Assembly (NCBI RefSeq): GCF_029623755.1
Contig: NZ_CP121106.1
Span: 620,001 to 684,000 of the forward strand
DNA length: 64,000 nt
Direction: 5' to 3'
From: Altererythrobacter sp. CAU 1644
GTDB lineage: Bacteria > Pseudomonadota > Alphaproteobacteria > Sphingomonadales > Sphingomonadaceae
The position numbers and the translations under genes were made by a program. The notes under the pieces were generated by a model, which ran no database searches, was not told the DNA's origin, and saw nothing but the letters and a program-made list of their open reading frames with translations. Of this stretch, positions 8,708 through 18,068 are shown piece after piece (the first letter of the stretch is position 1; each line of letters begins with the position of its first letter).

Positions 8708-9562
8708 CTATGCCCCGTCCTGCGCGCGCTTGTCCATGTATTTGGCGCGCTCTTTGCTCGCCTGCGCGGCGCGACCGCGCGGACCGTTGAAATATTCGTC
8801 GATCCACGGGTGGTCGGTTTCGAGCAGTTCGGGGATCGTGCCGACGGCGATGACCTTCTGGTCGGCCAGCACGGCGACCCGGTCGCAAATCTCGTAGAGC
8901 GTGTCGAGATCGTGCGTGATGAGGAACACCGTCAGCCCCAGCGTTTCCTTCAACTCCCTGGTCAACTGGTCGAACTTGGCGGCACCGATCGGGTCGAGAC
9001 CTGCGGTCGGTTCGTCGAGGAACAGCAGTTCGGGATCGAGCGCGAGTGCGCGGGCCAGCCCGGCGCGCTTCTTCATCCCGCCCGAAAGCTCCGAGGGATA
9101 CTTGCTCGCCGCGTCTTCCGGCAATCCCGACAGGATCACCTTGTAACGCGCGATCTCGCGGCGCAATTCGTCGTCAATGTCCGGGTAGAATTGCTTGAGC
9201 GGCACCTCGACATTCTCACCCACGGTCAAGGTCGAGAAGAGCGCGCCGCCCTGGAACAGGACCCCCCAGCGGCTCCGGACGCCAATCTGTTCGTCCGGCT
9301 CGGCCCTGGTGATCGAGCGCCCGAACACCTCGATCTCGCCCTCTGTCGGGGTCTGCAGGCCGATAATGGCGCGCATCAGCACCGACTTGCCAGTCCCCGA
9401 TCCGCCGACCACGCCGATGATTTCACCGCGATTTACCGTCAACGACAGATCTTCGTGGACGACATGCTCGCCGAACTGGGTCTTCAGCCCCTTGACCACG
9501 ATCGGGTGATCGCCGCGAAACCGCTCGTGCCGGTCCGGTGTCGGTTGTTCGAGATCGCTCAT
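8708..9562 (-). CDS. mlaF: Mla-type lipid ABC transporter ATP-binding protein
   Basis: 284-aa ABC ATPase. Walker A is GGSGTGKS (about residues 53-60), the signature is 'LSGGMKKRAGLARAL', Walker B 'LLFLDEPTAGLDP' and the switch region 'LITHDLD'. The 'GGMKKR' signature variant is typical of MlaF. The start at 9562 gives MSDLEQPTPD and overlaps the mlaE stop by four bases. It works with the MlaE permease and the MCE protein in phospholipid transport that keeps the outer membrane asymmetric. Confidence 0.93.
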   Translation of the reverse strand: MSDLEQPTPDRHERFRGDHPIVVKGLKTQFGEHVVHEDLSLTVNRGEIIGVVGGSGTGKSVLMRAIIGLQTPTEGEIEVFGRSITRAEPDEQIGVRSRWGVLFQGGALFSTLTVGENVEVPLKQFYPDIDDELRREIARYKVILSGLPEDAASKYPSELSGGMKKRAGLARALALDPELLFLDEPTAGLDPIGAAKFDQLTRELKETLGLTVFLITHDLDTLYEICDRVAVLADQKVIAVGTIPELLETDHPWIDEYFNGPRGRAAQASKERAKYMDKRAQDGA

Positions 9563-10671
9563 CCCCAACCGATCTCCGTGAAGAACACGGCAAAGAAGGC
9601 ATCGAGCACGATTACCGCAAAGATTGCCGAGACCACCGCCATCGTTGTCCTGAGGCCGACTTCCTCCGAATTGCCGCGGACCTGCATGCCGTTGTAGCAA
9701 CCCGCCAGGGCCACGATCAGGCCGAATACCGGCGCCTTGATCAGCCCGACCCACAGGTCATAGGTCGGGACGACATCCTTGATTCGCTCGAGGAAGGTCC
9801 AGAAGGGGATGCCGAGCATCACGTCGCCCACCACCGCGCCGCCGATGATGGCAACGACCGAGCTATAGAAGCCCAGCAGGATCATCATGAAGGTGCAGGC
9901 GATGAGGCGCGGGATCACCAGCGCCTCGATCGGCGAAATGCCGATGGTGCGCATGGCGTCGACTTCTTCGGTGAGCCTCATCGTGCCGAGCTGCGCGGCG
10001 AAGGCTGAACCGGACCGGCCGGCAACCATGATCGCGGTCATCAGCACGCCCAGTTCGCGCAGGGTGATCCGGCCGACGAGATTTACGGTCAGCGTTTCGG
10101 CCCCGAACTGGGCCAGCTGAACCGCGCCCTGCTGCGCAATAACGATGCCGATGAGGAAACTCATCAAGCCGATGATCGGCAGCGCGTCGACCCCGACGAG
10201 CTCGAGTTGTCGCACAAGCGCCTTGACCCGAAAGCGCGAGGGATGGCGGATCAGGCTACCGCAGGCGATCAGCACCTGGCCGAGGAAGCCGACCACCCCG
10301 ATCACGCCGTTGCGCCCGTTGAAGACCATCTTGCCCAGTTGCTCGGGCACACGTTCCCACACCCAGGCACGTTCCGGCGTCAGCTGAACGCCCTCGCCGG
10401 TGCCCCTGATCGCGCGGATCAGGCGCTCGGCCCGATCGTTGGCGCCCACTATCTCGGCACCGTGGTGCGATGACAGGCGGCAGGCGATCCAAGCGCCGAC
10501 CGTGTCGATCTCGGTCACGCCCGATAGATCGATCCGCGTAAAGGGTTCGGCAATCGAATCGAGCGCGTTATCGATCGCACCGATCGATGAAACGAGGTAG
10601 GGTCCGGAAAGCGCGAGAACCTGCTCGCCGCCTTCCCCCTGCTCGATCGAAAATTGCGCCCCTTCGCTCAT
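9559..10671 (-). CDS. mlaE: MlaE-family permease with fused N-terminal STAS domain
   Basis: 370-aa protein. Residues 1-100 form a STAS-like domain ('LALSGPYLVSSIGAIDNAL', 'RIDLSGVTEIDTVGAWIA', matching the MlaB type), fused to a MlaE permease (residues 110-370; 'LIGMSFLIGIV..QQG', 'GRITLRELGVLMTAIMVAGRSGSAFAAQLGTM', 'EEVDAMRTIGISP'). The fusion explains the lack of a separate mlaB. It is first in the operon and divergent from valS. Confidence 0.92.
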   Translation of the reverse strand: MSEGAQFSIEQGEGGEQVLALSGPYLVSSIGAIDNALDSIAEPFTRIDLSGVTEIDTVGAWIACRLSSHHGAEIVGANDRAERLIRAIRGTGEGVQLTPERAWVWERVPEQLGKMVFNGRNGVIGVVGFLGQVLIACGSLIRHPSRFRVKALVRQLELVGVDALPIIGLMSFLIGIVIAQQGAVQLAQFGAETLTVNLVGRITLRELGVLMTAIMVAGRSGSAFAAQLGTMRLTEEVDAMRTIGISPIEALVIPRLIACTFMMILLGFYSSVVAIIGGAVVGDVMLGIPFWTFLERIKDVVPTYDLWVGLIKAPVFGLIVALAGCYNGMQVRGNSEEVGLRTTMAVVSAIFAVIVLDAFFAVFFTEIGWG

Positions 10672-10835
10672 AAGCCCAAGGCTATGCGGGCAAAATCCTG
10701 CCAGAACAAGCTGTCAGTTCGCCGCTGCCGGGCGTGAGGGGCGGTTCAACGTTGCTTCGCAGTCGCAGCACTGGCAAAGGCGCTGGCTACCAATTTATCG
10801 GCACCAGCCCGAGCGTAAGCGAACAAAACAATACG

Positions 10836-13568
10836 ATGAACAGCAATCTAGACACCACTTTCGACCCGGCCCAGATCGAGGCGCGCTGGTACGCGCATTG
10901 GGAGGAGAACGGCCTGTTCAGGCCCGAGCGCCCCGATGCCGAGCCCTTCACCATCGTCAACCCGCCGCCGAACGTGACGGGCAGCCTCCACATCGGCCAC
11001 GCGCTCGACAATACGCTGCAGGACATCGTGATCCGCTACGAGCGGCTGAGGGGCAAGGACGCGCTGTGGGTCGTCGGGACGGACCATGCGGGTATCGCGA
11101 CGCAGATGGTGGTCGAGCGCCAGCTCGAGGAGAAGCAGGACAAGCGCACCAATTACTCGCGCGAGGACTTCATCGAGAAGGTCTGGCAGTGGAAGGAAGA
11201 AAGCGGCGGCACGATTACCCGCCAACTCCGCCGCCTCGGCTGTTCGATGGACTGGTCGCGCGAGCAGTTCACCATGGACGAGCACTTCACCACGGCAGTG
11301 CTCAAGGTCTTCGTCGATCTCTACAACGACGGGCTGATCTATCGCGACAAGCGGCTGGTGAACTGGGACCCCAAGCTCAAGACCGCGATTTCCGACCTCG
11401 AGGTCGAGCAGCAGACCATCCCGGGCGGCTTCTGGCACCTCAAGTACCCGCTCGCCGATGGAGTAACGCTCGATAGCGGCGCGGATTTCATCGAAGTTGC
11501 AACCACCCGTCCCGAGACCATGCTGGCCGACATGGCGGTGGCGGTGCATCCCGACGACGAGCGCTACAGGAGCGTCGTCGGCAAGCATGTCGTGCTGCCG
11601 CTCACCGGTCGGCGCGTGCCGATTGTCGCCGATGAGCACGCCGATCCCGAGCTTGGTTCGGGCGCGGTGAAGATCACGCCAGGGCATGATTTCAACGACT
11701 TCGAGGTCGGCAAGCGTGCAGGCATTGCCCCGTCCGAGATGCTCAACATGCTCGATGCGGAAGCGAACGTCTGCCAGACCGCGGATGGACTGGTGCCGGA
11801 CGAGTACCTCGGCCTCCACCGCTTCAAGCGGGATGGCGTGGACGGTGCGCGCGAGCTGGTGGTCAAGCGGCTCAAGGAACAGGGATTCCTTATCCCGCAC
11901 GTCACCACCAACAAGAATGGCGAGGAAGTCGAGAACGACGCCGAGCCGCGCCAGATCGCGACCCCCTTCGGCGATCGCGGCGGCGTGGTGATCGAACCCT
12001 GGCTGACCGACCAATGGTACGTGAATGCCGAGGAACTGGCGAAGAAACCGATCGCGGCGGTCAAGTCGGGCGAGATCGAGATCGTCCCCAAGAGCTGGGA
12101 AAAGACCTTCTTCAACTGGATGGAGAACATCCAGCCGTGGTGCGTTAGCCGACAGCTATGGTGGGGGCACCGGATACCGGCTTGGTACACGCAGGATGGC
12201 CAGGTTTTCGTCGCAATGACCGAGGAGGAAGCGCACGCCCAGGCTGGCGTTGGCGTTGCGCTCACCCGCGACGAGGACGTCCTCGACACATGGTTCTCGT
12301 CAGCGCTGTGGCCCTTCGCCACACTCGGCTGGCCAGAGCAGACCGACCTGCTCAAGAAGCACTATCCCAATGACCTGCTGATCAGCGGCTTCGACATCCT
12401 GTTTTTCTGGGACGCACGGATGATGATGGCGGGCTATTTCAACATGCAAGAAAGGCCCTGGAACAAGCTTTACCTCCACGGCCTCGTCCGCGCGGCGGAC
12501 GGCGCCAAGATGTCCAAGTCCAAGGGCAATGTTGTCGACCCGCTCGGCCTTATCGACCAGTACGGCGCCGACGCGCTGCGCTTCTTCATGGCGGCGATGG
12601 AAAGCCAGGGCCGCGACATCAAGATGGACGAGAAGCGGGTCGAGGGCTATCGCAATTTTGCGACAAAGCTCTGGAATGCCACGCGTTTCTGTCAATCGAA
12701 CGGCATCGGCGCGTCCTCGACGACAAAGGCGCCAGAGGCGCGCCTCGCCGCCAACCAGTGGATCATCGGCGAGGTCCAGCAGACCGTCGAGGCGCTCGAC
12801 AAGGCGATGGCGGAACTGCGTTTCGACGCTGCCGCCAACACGATCTATCACTTCACCTGGGACAGGTTCTGCGACTGGTATCTCGAACTGATCAAGCCCG
12901 TGTTCGCCGGTGATGCGGATAGCCCGGCAGCGATGGAAACGCGCGAAGTCGCCGGCTGGGCGCTCGACCAGATCCTGGTCATGCTCCACCCCTTCATGCC
13001 CTTCATCACCGAAGAGCTGTGGTCGAAGCAGGGCGATCGCGCCAGCTATCCCCTGATCACCGCCAAATGGCCCGACCCGCGTGCGAGCGTGAGCAAGGAA
13101 GCGACCGATGCGATCGACTGGGTGATCGAGCTCACCAGCAACGTCCGTAGCGCCAAGAACGAGCTCGGCATCGCGCCGGGCGCGAAACTGGCGGCCTTCC
13201 TGCCCCAGCCGTCGGAAGTCGCGGAACGCACGATCGAGCGCAGCGCAGCGGCAATCGAACGGCTCGCTCGCCTGACGCCGGTGACGGTTGGCGAAGCTCC
13301 TTCCGGCCCTGCAATGCAGGTCACCGCGGGTTCGGACGTCTTCATCGTTCCGCTTGCGGGCGTGATCGATATCGACGCCGAGAAAGCGCGTCTGCAAAAG
13401 GCACTCGAAGCTTCGAGCAAGGAAGCAAAATCGCTCGAAGGGCGGCTTTCCAATGCCAATTTCGTCGAACGCGCCAAGCCCGAAGCGGTCGAGAAGGCCC
13501 GCGCCGACCTTGCACATCATGCTGCAGAGATAGAGCGGCTCACAGCGGCGCTGGCGCGGCTGGGGTAG
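10836..13568 (+). CDS. valS: Valyl-tRNA synthetase
   Basis: 910-aa class I aminoacyl-tRNA synthetase. The HIGH motif appears in '[15 protein letters not shown]' and KMSKS in '[16 protein letters not shown]'. The editing domain is present ('[18 protein letters not shown]', 'DFEVGKRAG'), as is the anticodon domain, and a C-terminal coiled coil with '[25 protein letters not shown]' occupies about residues 840-908. ATG 10836 gives [19 protein letters not shown], the expected N-terminus. The 164-base divergent region with mlaE should hold both promoters. The queE gene follows. Confidence 0.97.
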   Translation: MNSNLDTTFDPAQIEARWYAHWEENGLFRPERPDAEPFTIVNPPPNVTGSLHIGHALDNTLQDIVIRYERLRGKDALWVVGTDHAGIATQMVVERQLEEKQDKRTNYSREDFIEKVWQWKEESGGTITRQLRRLGCSMDWSREQFTMDEHFTTAVLKVFVDLYNDGLIYRDKRLVNWDPKLKTAISDLEVEQQTIPGGFWHLKYPLADGVTLDSGADFIEVATTRPETMLADMAVAVHPDDERYRSVVGKHVVLPLTGRRVPIVADEHADPELGSGAVKITPGHDFNDFEVGKRAGIAPSEMLNMLDAEANVCQTADGLVPDEYLGLHRFKRDGVDGARELVVKRLKEQGFLIPHVTTNKNGEEVENDAEPRQIATPFGDRGGVVIEPWLTDQWYVNAEELAKKPIAAVKSGEIEIVPKSWEKTFFNWMENIQPWCVSRQLWWGHRIPAWYTQDGQVFVAMTEEEAHAQAGVGVALTRDEDVLDTWFSSALWPFATLGWPEQTDLLKKHYPNDLLISGFDILFFWDARMMMAGYFNMQERPWNKLYLHGLVRAADGAKMSKSKGNVVDPLGLIDQYGADALRFFMAAMESQGRDIKMDEKRVEGYRNFATKLWNATRFCQSNGIGASSTTKAPEARLAANQWIIGEVQQTVEALDKAMAELRFDAAANTIYHFTWDRFCDWYLELIKPVFAGDADSPAAMETREVAGWALDQILVMLHPFMPFITEELWSKQGDRASYPLITAKWPDPRASVSKEATDAIDWVIELTSNVRSAKNELGIAPGAKLAAFLPQPSEVAERTIERSAAAIERLARLTPVTVGEAPSGPAMQVTAGSDVFIVPLAGVIDIDAEKARLQKALEASSKEAKSLEGRLSNANFVERAKPEAVEKARADLAHHAAEIERLTAALARLG

Positions 13569-13687
13569 GGCCCCGATTTCCTACCTCCGCGCGACATGCA
13601 ATAAGGAGCGGATGTTGCAGGTTTCCGCCCCTTCCACTTGCGCTTTGGACAAGCTGATCCGCGAGCTTTTTTCCAGCTCATGGACCG

Positions 13688-13705
13688 TGTTCCATGTGTT
13701 CCATC
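13688..13705 (+). repeat. 18-bp element upstream of queE, identical to one upstream of chpT
   Basis: The sequence TGTTCCATGTGTTCCATC is made of two near-identical 9-bp units (TGTTCCATG and TGTTCCATC). It ends 31 bases before the queE start. The same 18 bases occur at 32949-32966 on the minus strand, 23 bases before the chpT start, in the same orientation to the gene. A leader or operator element is suspected. The function is unknown. Confidence 0.5.
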
Positions 13706-13736
13706 GGTTCAGGCTAGGTTTGAAAAGGATGAACGG

Positions 13737-14474
13737 ATGGCTGCGCTAGTCCTCGCCACGGACGACATCGGGGGGCCGGAAATCTTCGCTTCGCTGCAGG
13801 GTGAGGGTCCGAGCGTGGGCATGCCGGTCGCCTTCGTCCGCCTGTCGCGCTGCAACCTCGCCTGCACCTGGTGCGACACTGCCTACACCTGGCATTTCGA
13901 AGGCGACAATCGCCCGCACCGCGATGGCAGAGCCTTTGATCGCAAGGCCAACCAGGTGACGCTGGAGGTGGCCGAAGTCGCCGCGCTTATCCTCGCGCTG
14001 GGGCAAAAACGGCTCGTCATCACCGGGGGCGAGCCATTGATGCAGGGCAATGCGCTGGCTGAACTGGCCGAAGCGCTGCCGGACATGTCGATCGAAATCG
14101 AAACCAACGGGACGACCAAGGCGCCCGTGCGGCTCGATATCCGGGTAGACCAGTACAACGTCAGCCCCAAGCTGGCGCATTCGGGCAACGAGGCGGAGCT
14201 AGCGTTGATCCCCGAACGGCTCGATACCTATGCGACCGATCCGCGCGCTTTCTTCAAATTTGTCGTGGCGTCACCTGAAGATGTCAACGAGGTGCTCGCA
14301 CTCCAGCGCCGCTATCGCTTCAAGCCGGGCCACGTTTTCCTGATGCCTGAAGGGACCGACAGCGCGACGCTGCGCCAGCGTGAAGCCTGGCTGGCGCCGC
14401 TATGCCTCGAACACGGATTTCGGATGAGCGACCGCCTGCATATCCACCTGTACGGCGATACGCGCGGGACCTGA
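13737..14474 (+). CDS. queE: 7-carboxy-7-deazaguanine synthase
   Basis: 245-aa radical SAM enzyme that makes 7-carboxy-7-deazaguanine from carboxytetrahydropterin in the queuosine/preQ0 pathway. The cluster ligands are Cys39, Cys43 and Cys46 in 'CNLACTWCDT'. Other motifs are 'SLQGEGPSVGMP', 'VITGGEPLMQ', 'IEIETNGT' and 'NVSPKLAHSG'. ATG 13737 (MAALVLATDD) has AAAAGGATG just upstream; the open frame 33 codons further upstream has no family similarity. It converges with the HerA-like gene with no gap. Other queuosine genes are not in the window. Confidence 0.93.
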   Translation: MAALVLATDDIGGPEIFASLQGEGPSVGMPVAFVRLSRCNLACTWCDTAYTWHFEGDNRPHRDGRAFDRKANQVTLEVAEVAALILALGQKRLVITGGEPLMQGNALAELAEALPDMSIEIETNGTTKAPVRLDIRVDQYNVSPKLAHSGNEAELALIPERLDTYATDPRAFFKFVVASPEDVNEVLALQRRYRFKPGHVFLMPEGTDSATLRQREAWLAPLCLEHGFRMSDRLHIHLYGDTRGT

Positions 14475-16229
14475 TCAGCCCTGCGAGCGCCAGCGCTGGA
14501 CGACACGCTCGACGGTCTCTTCCTCGCCGCCGCTGGTGTTCCAGGCTTCGACAAAGCTCGGGTCTTCCGAGGCCGGGCGCTTGTTTTCCTCGAGCGTATC
14601 GAAGGCCACACGTACCGGGATCGCGACACCCTCGCCGCAGACGATGCACTCGCGGTTGCGGAGCGCCGGGATCGAATCAAGGAAGCCGCGCGCGCCCTCG
14701 GGCATGGCTGCCCGCACGAAGGCCTGGTCGCGGTCGTTGTTCAATCGCATCGAGATGATCGTGCCGCACTGCGAAAGTACGCCTTCGGCGAGGTCGGACG
14801 GACGCTGTGTGATCAGGCCGAGCGAGATCCCGTACTTACGACCTTCCTTCGCGATCCGGCTGAGGATCCGGCCGACCGAGGAATCATCGGCGAATTTCTC
14901 GCTCGGGACGTATCGGTGCGCCTCTTCGCACACGAGCAGGATCGGACGCGTCTGGTCCTCGCGCCCCCAGATCGCAAAGTCGAACACCAGGCGGCTGAGC
15001 ACCGCGACCACGGTCGAGGTGATGTCCGACGGCACGCCCGACACGTCGATGATCGAAATCGGCTTGCCGCCCGATGGCATGCGGAACACCTTGCCGATGA
15101 AGTCGGTCATGGTGTCGCCCACCAGCATGCCCGAGAACATGAACTGATAGCGCGGGTCGGCCTTGATCTCTTCAAGCTTGTTCTTGATCCGCATGTAGGG
15201 CGCTGAAGACGTCGCCTTGTCGAGCTTGCCCATCTCGTCCTGGATCGCGTTCGACAGGTCCGACAACAGGTAGGGAACCGGCGAGTCCACGGTGATCTTG
15301 CCCATGGTTTCGGCAAGACGGTTCTTCTGGCGCGAACGCAGCAGGCACTTGGCGAGAATGTCGGCATCGACCTGGCGTTCGTTGCCATCGCTGGTGAGCA
15401 GCACTTCGCAGTGCTCCTCGAAGTTCATCAGCCAGTACGGCATCTGCAGGTTCGAAACGTCGAGGATCATGCCGGTCTGGCGGAATGCTGCGGAATACTC
15501 GCCGTGCGGGTCGACCATCACGATGTGCCCTTCGGGCGCGGCCTGACAGATACGGTGCAGGATCAGCGCGGCGCTGGTCGATTTACCGGTACCGGTCGAA
15601 CCGAGCAGAGCGAAGTGCTTGCCAAGCATGGCGTCAATATAGAGGCCGGCGCGAATGTCCTTGGTCGGATAGACCGTGCCGATCTCGACATTGGCGCGCC
15701 CATCGCTGGCATAGACCTGCTTGAGGTCGGCGGTGGTCGCCGGATAGATCAGCGCACCCGGGATTGGATAGCGCGTGACACCGCGGCGGAAACCGTGGAG
15801 GCGGCCGGTCAGCTTTTCTTCGACGCCTTCGCCGAGGAAGTCGATATTGGCGAGAATCCCGCCGTTGGCACGGCGATCCTTGCGCTGGTTGCGCACGCTG
15901 GCGAGCAGCCAGCTATTGCCGACCCGGATCTTGATCTGACTGCCGACCTGCCCGGCAAGCGCGATCGAAGGGTCCTCATCTTCCATGCATTCGTTGAGGC
16001 GTTCCAGATCGAGCGCGATCTGCGAGCCCGAGCCGGCGATTTCGAGCACGACGCCAATCGGCAGGCGGGCGTTGTCTGCATCGGCGGATTTCGCGGCAGC
16101 GGCGGGTTGCGGCGCAGACTGGGCGGCCTGCGCTGCAGGCTGCGGAGAAGCCTCGGCGGGCCGCTCGGGCACGTCGACAGGCTTAGCATCCTGGAACTGA
16201 TCGAAATTCTGATTGCCCATATCGGTCAT
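14475..16229 (-). CDS. HerA-like DUF87 ATPase
   Basis: 584-aa ATPase of the HerA/DUF87 group. After a Pro/Ala/Gln-rich N-terminus (about residues 15-50) comes a HAS-barrel-like domain ('GVVLEIAGSGSQIALDLERL'). The hexameric helicase core follows: Walker A 'LLGSTGTGKSTSA' (about residue 210), 'MVDPHGEYS', Walker B 'ILLVCEEAHRYVP', and the sensor region 'SLGLITQRPSDLAEGVLSQCGT'. HerA proteins translocate DNA in repair or defence. No NurA or Sir2 partner is next to it, so this is probably the stand-alone housekeeping type. ATG 16229 is preferred; ATG 16220 is possible. Confidence 0.85.
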   Translation of the reverse strand: MTDMGNQNFDQFQDAKPVDVPERPAEASPQPAAQAAQSAPQPAAAAKSADADNARLPIGVVLEIAGSGSQIALDLERLNECMEDEDPSIALAGQVGSQIKIRVGNSWLLASVRNQRKDRRANGGILANIDFLGEGVEEKLTGRLHGFRRGVTRYPIPGALIYPATTADLKQVYASDGRANVEIGTVYPTKDIRAGLYIDAMLGKHFALLGSTGTGKSTSAALILHRICQAAPEGHIVMVDPHGEYSAAFRQTGMILDVSNLQMPYWLMNFEEHCEVLLTSDGNERQVDADILAKCLLRSRQKNRLAETMGKITVDSPVPYLLSDLSNAIQDEMGKLDKATSSAPYMRIKNKLEEIKADPRYQFMFSGMLVGDTMTDFIGKVFRMPSGGKPISIIDVSGVPSDITSTVVAVLSRLVFDFAIWGREDQTRPILLVCEEAHRYVPSEKFADDSSVGRILSRIAKEGRKYGISLGLITQRPSDLAEGVLSQCGTIISMRLNNDRDQAFVRAAMPEGARGFLDSIPALRNRECIVCGEGVAIPVRVAFDTLEENKRPASEDPSFVEAWNTSGGEEETVERVVQRWRSQG

Positions 16230-16328
16230 GGAATGCCCCAAACCCTCGTTAAATGTCGGGGTTCGGCTTGGCAGATCGGGGTTAAAATCGCGTCAACGCT
16301 GATGGGCCTGAGAGGCGTCGGGCGCGAC

Positions 16329-17093
16329 CTAGAGGCGGGCGAACAGTCGCCCGGCGAAGAAGCCCATGCCGATCGACAGCGCCACGGCCACGAGACCATA
16401 AACCAGCGACCAGTTCTGGGCCGCAATCTCCACAAACCGTTCGAATCCCACCTTTTTCACTTCGACATCGGCGATAGCCGAGGCAATCACGCGGCCGTTG
16501 GTAATGGCGAAGGTTTCGGCGGTGTACCGACCGGTCACGACGTTCGACGGTAGCTTGATCCTCGCCTTGTAGAGCACGCCTTCAGTGATCTGGACGCCCT
16601 TCATGTTCTGCTTGTAGAGGCCCTTGCGTTCGCGCTGCTCGACCAGCCCTGCGGCGAACCGTGCCTGCTTGACCGGATCGATCTGCCCCGAGGGCGAGAG
16701 CTGGATGAAGCGCGTGCCAAGCTCGTAGATCGCCGCGGTTCGCTCGTCGACGATCTCCTCCACCGGTCGCGAAGCCGCCACCGCGAAGAAGGATGGCGCA
16801 GAACGGAAATCGGACGATTCCGCATTCATCCAGATGCCGAGAATACGCTCTTTCTCGCGCATGCGGATCGGCTGGGTCGGTCCCTTGAGGACCACCACGA
16901 TGTCGTACTCTGCTCCGGCCCGGCGACCTGCCGGATCGAGGATGGCGCCATAGAGCAGCAATTCGGTACCGGTGAATCCCTGTCGGACCTGCACCTCGTT
17001 CTGCGAGACCTCCGGCACCAGGATCGCGTCGCGCTGGGCCGAGAGAAACAGCGCCGCGAGCAGCAGGAAGCCGGCTTGCAGCGCGCGCGTCAT
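16329..17093 (-). CDS. TIGR02186-family envelope protein
   Basis: 254-aa protein with a signal peptide (MTRALQAGFLLLAALFLSAQ) and one C-terminal transmembrane helix ('WSLVYGLVAVALSIGMGFFAGRLF', residues 227-250), so the bulk is periplasmic. Segments such as 'FTGTELLLYGAI', 'VVVLKGP..PIRMREKERILGIWMN' and 'FFAVAASRP' match TIGR02186, a family of alphaproteobacteria found beside TauE/SafE permeases. Its start overlaps the TauE stop by four bases. A role in sulfur compound export or sensing is inferred from that pairing only. Confidence 0.8.
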   Translation of the reverse strand: MTRALQAGFLLLAALFLSAQRDAILVPEVSQNEVQVRQGFTGTELLLYGAILDPAGRRAGAEYDIVVVLKGPTQPIRMREKERILGIWMNAESSDFRSAPSFFAVAASRPVEEIVDERTAAIYELGTRFIQLSPSGQIDPVKQARFAAGLVEQRERKGLYKQNMKGVQITEGVLYKARIKLPSNVVTGRYTAETFAITNGRVIASAIADVEVKKVGFERFVEIAAQNWSLVYGLVAVALSIGMGFFAGRLFARL

Positions 17094-18001
17094 AGCGGGG
17101 CGACCGTGTAGATCTCGTCGGGCTGGTAGCCGAGGCCCACGGCCATTCTCAGCGCCACCAGGAGTACAATGGAGGCGAGCACCAGCCGCAGGATTTCGGG
17201 CCGCGCCTTGAGCGCGATCTGTGTGCCGAATTGCGCGCCCATCACCGAGCCGAGCAACAGCAGCCCCGCCAGGACCACGTCGACTGCCTTGGTCGTCAGG
17301 GCGTGCGTCATCGTGGTCGCCATGGTCACGAACAAGATCTGGAACAGCGAGGTGCCGACCACGACATTGCCGCTCATACCCAGGATGTAGAGCATCGCCG
17401 GAACCAGCATGAAGCCGCCGCCAACGCCCATCAGCATGGTGAGGACGCCAACCAGCGCGCCCAGGATCAGCGGCGCAAGGGGCGAGATGTAGAGGCCCGA
17501 GCGATAGAATCTCGTCCGCCAGGGTAGGCCGGCAACGATGGGATGGTGGCGGCGCTTGCGCGGCTGGTTCGACTTCTTCCCGCTAGGCCGGATCACCTCG
17601 AGCGCTTCGCGCAGCATCAGCGTGCCGATAGTTCCAAGCATGATCACGTAGAGGATGCTGATGACGACGTCGATCTGGCCGAGCGCCTGCAATAATCGGA
17701 ATAGCAGCGCGCCGATCATCGCCCCGAATATGCCGCCGGCAACCATCACCATGCCCATGCGGTAATCGACGCCATCGCGGCGCCCATGCGCGAGGACGCC
17801 CGAAACGCTGGCGCCGGTCACCTGCGTCGCGGCGGATGCGGCCGCGACCGTCGGCGGGATGCCGTAGAAGATCAGCAGCGGCGTCGTCAGGAAGCCACCG
17901 CCAACGCCGAACAGCCCCGACAGCACGCCGGTAAGCGCGCCCAGCGCTACGATCAGCAGGCCGTTCACCGACAGATTCGCGATGGGCAGGTAGACGTCCA
18001 T
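17090..18001 (-). CDS. TauE/SafE-family sulfite or organosulfonate exporter
   Basis: 303-aa membrane protein with about eight hydrophobic segments in two repeats. Each repeat carries the family glycine-rich motif ('GVLSGLFGVGGGFLTTPLLIF' near residue 25 and 'GVLTMLMGVGGGFMLVPAMLYI' near 185). The basic cytoplasmic loop 'GKKSNQPRKRRHHP' lies in the middle. The family moves small anions such as sulfite or sulfoacetate. It is translationally coupled to the TIGR02186 gene. The exact substrate is not visible. Confidence 0.87.
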   Translation of the reverse strand: MDVYLPIANLSVNGLLIVALGALTGVLSGLFGVGGGFLTTPLLIFYGIPPTVAAASAATQVTGASVSGVLAHGRRDGVDYRMGMVMVAGGIFGAMIGALLFRLLQALGQIDVVISILYVIMLGTIGTLMLREALEVIRPSGKKSNQPRKRRHHPIVAGLPWRTRFYRSGLYISPLAPLILGALVGVLTMLMGVGGGFMLVPAMLYILGMSGNVVVGTSLFQILFVTMATTMTHALTTKAVDVVLAGLLLLGSVMGAQFGTQIALKARPEILRLVLASIVLLVALRMAVGLGYQPDEIYTVAPL

Positions 18002-18068
18002 TCCCTGCGACTAGCTTAGCCGGGCAAGGGTTTAAAGGCGGCTGGCGCCCTGTGCGCAAATATTGCTG

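Noticed and set aside
7696..8790. Plus-strand open frame opposite the MlaD gene
   Set aside because: Low-complexity composition (Arg, Gln, Leu), no recognisable domain, and fully covered by a clear MCE gene on the other strand.
11564..12355. Minus-strand open frames inside valS
   Set aside because: They are antisense shadows of a well-conserved synthetase; the Ser/Arg-rich translations match no family.
13643..13675. Terminator after valS (AAGCT/AGCTT with T-run)
   Set aside because: The stem has only five base pairs and an eight-base loop, too weak to support as a terminator.
13688..13705. LexA box reading of the 18-bp element before queE
   Set aside because: It contains GTTC twice, but the spacing is five bases, not seven, so it does not fit LexA.
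14475..16229. HerA-based phage defence island
   Set aside because: No NurA, Sir2 or other defence gene lies near, and the neighbours are housekeeping genes.
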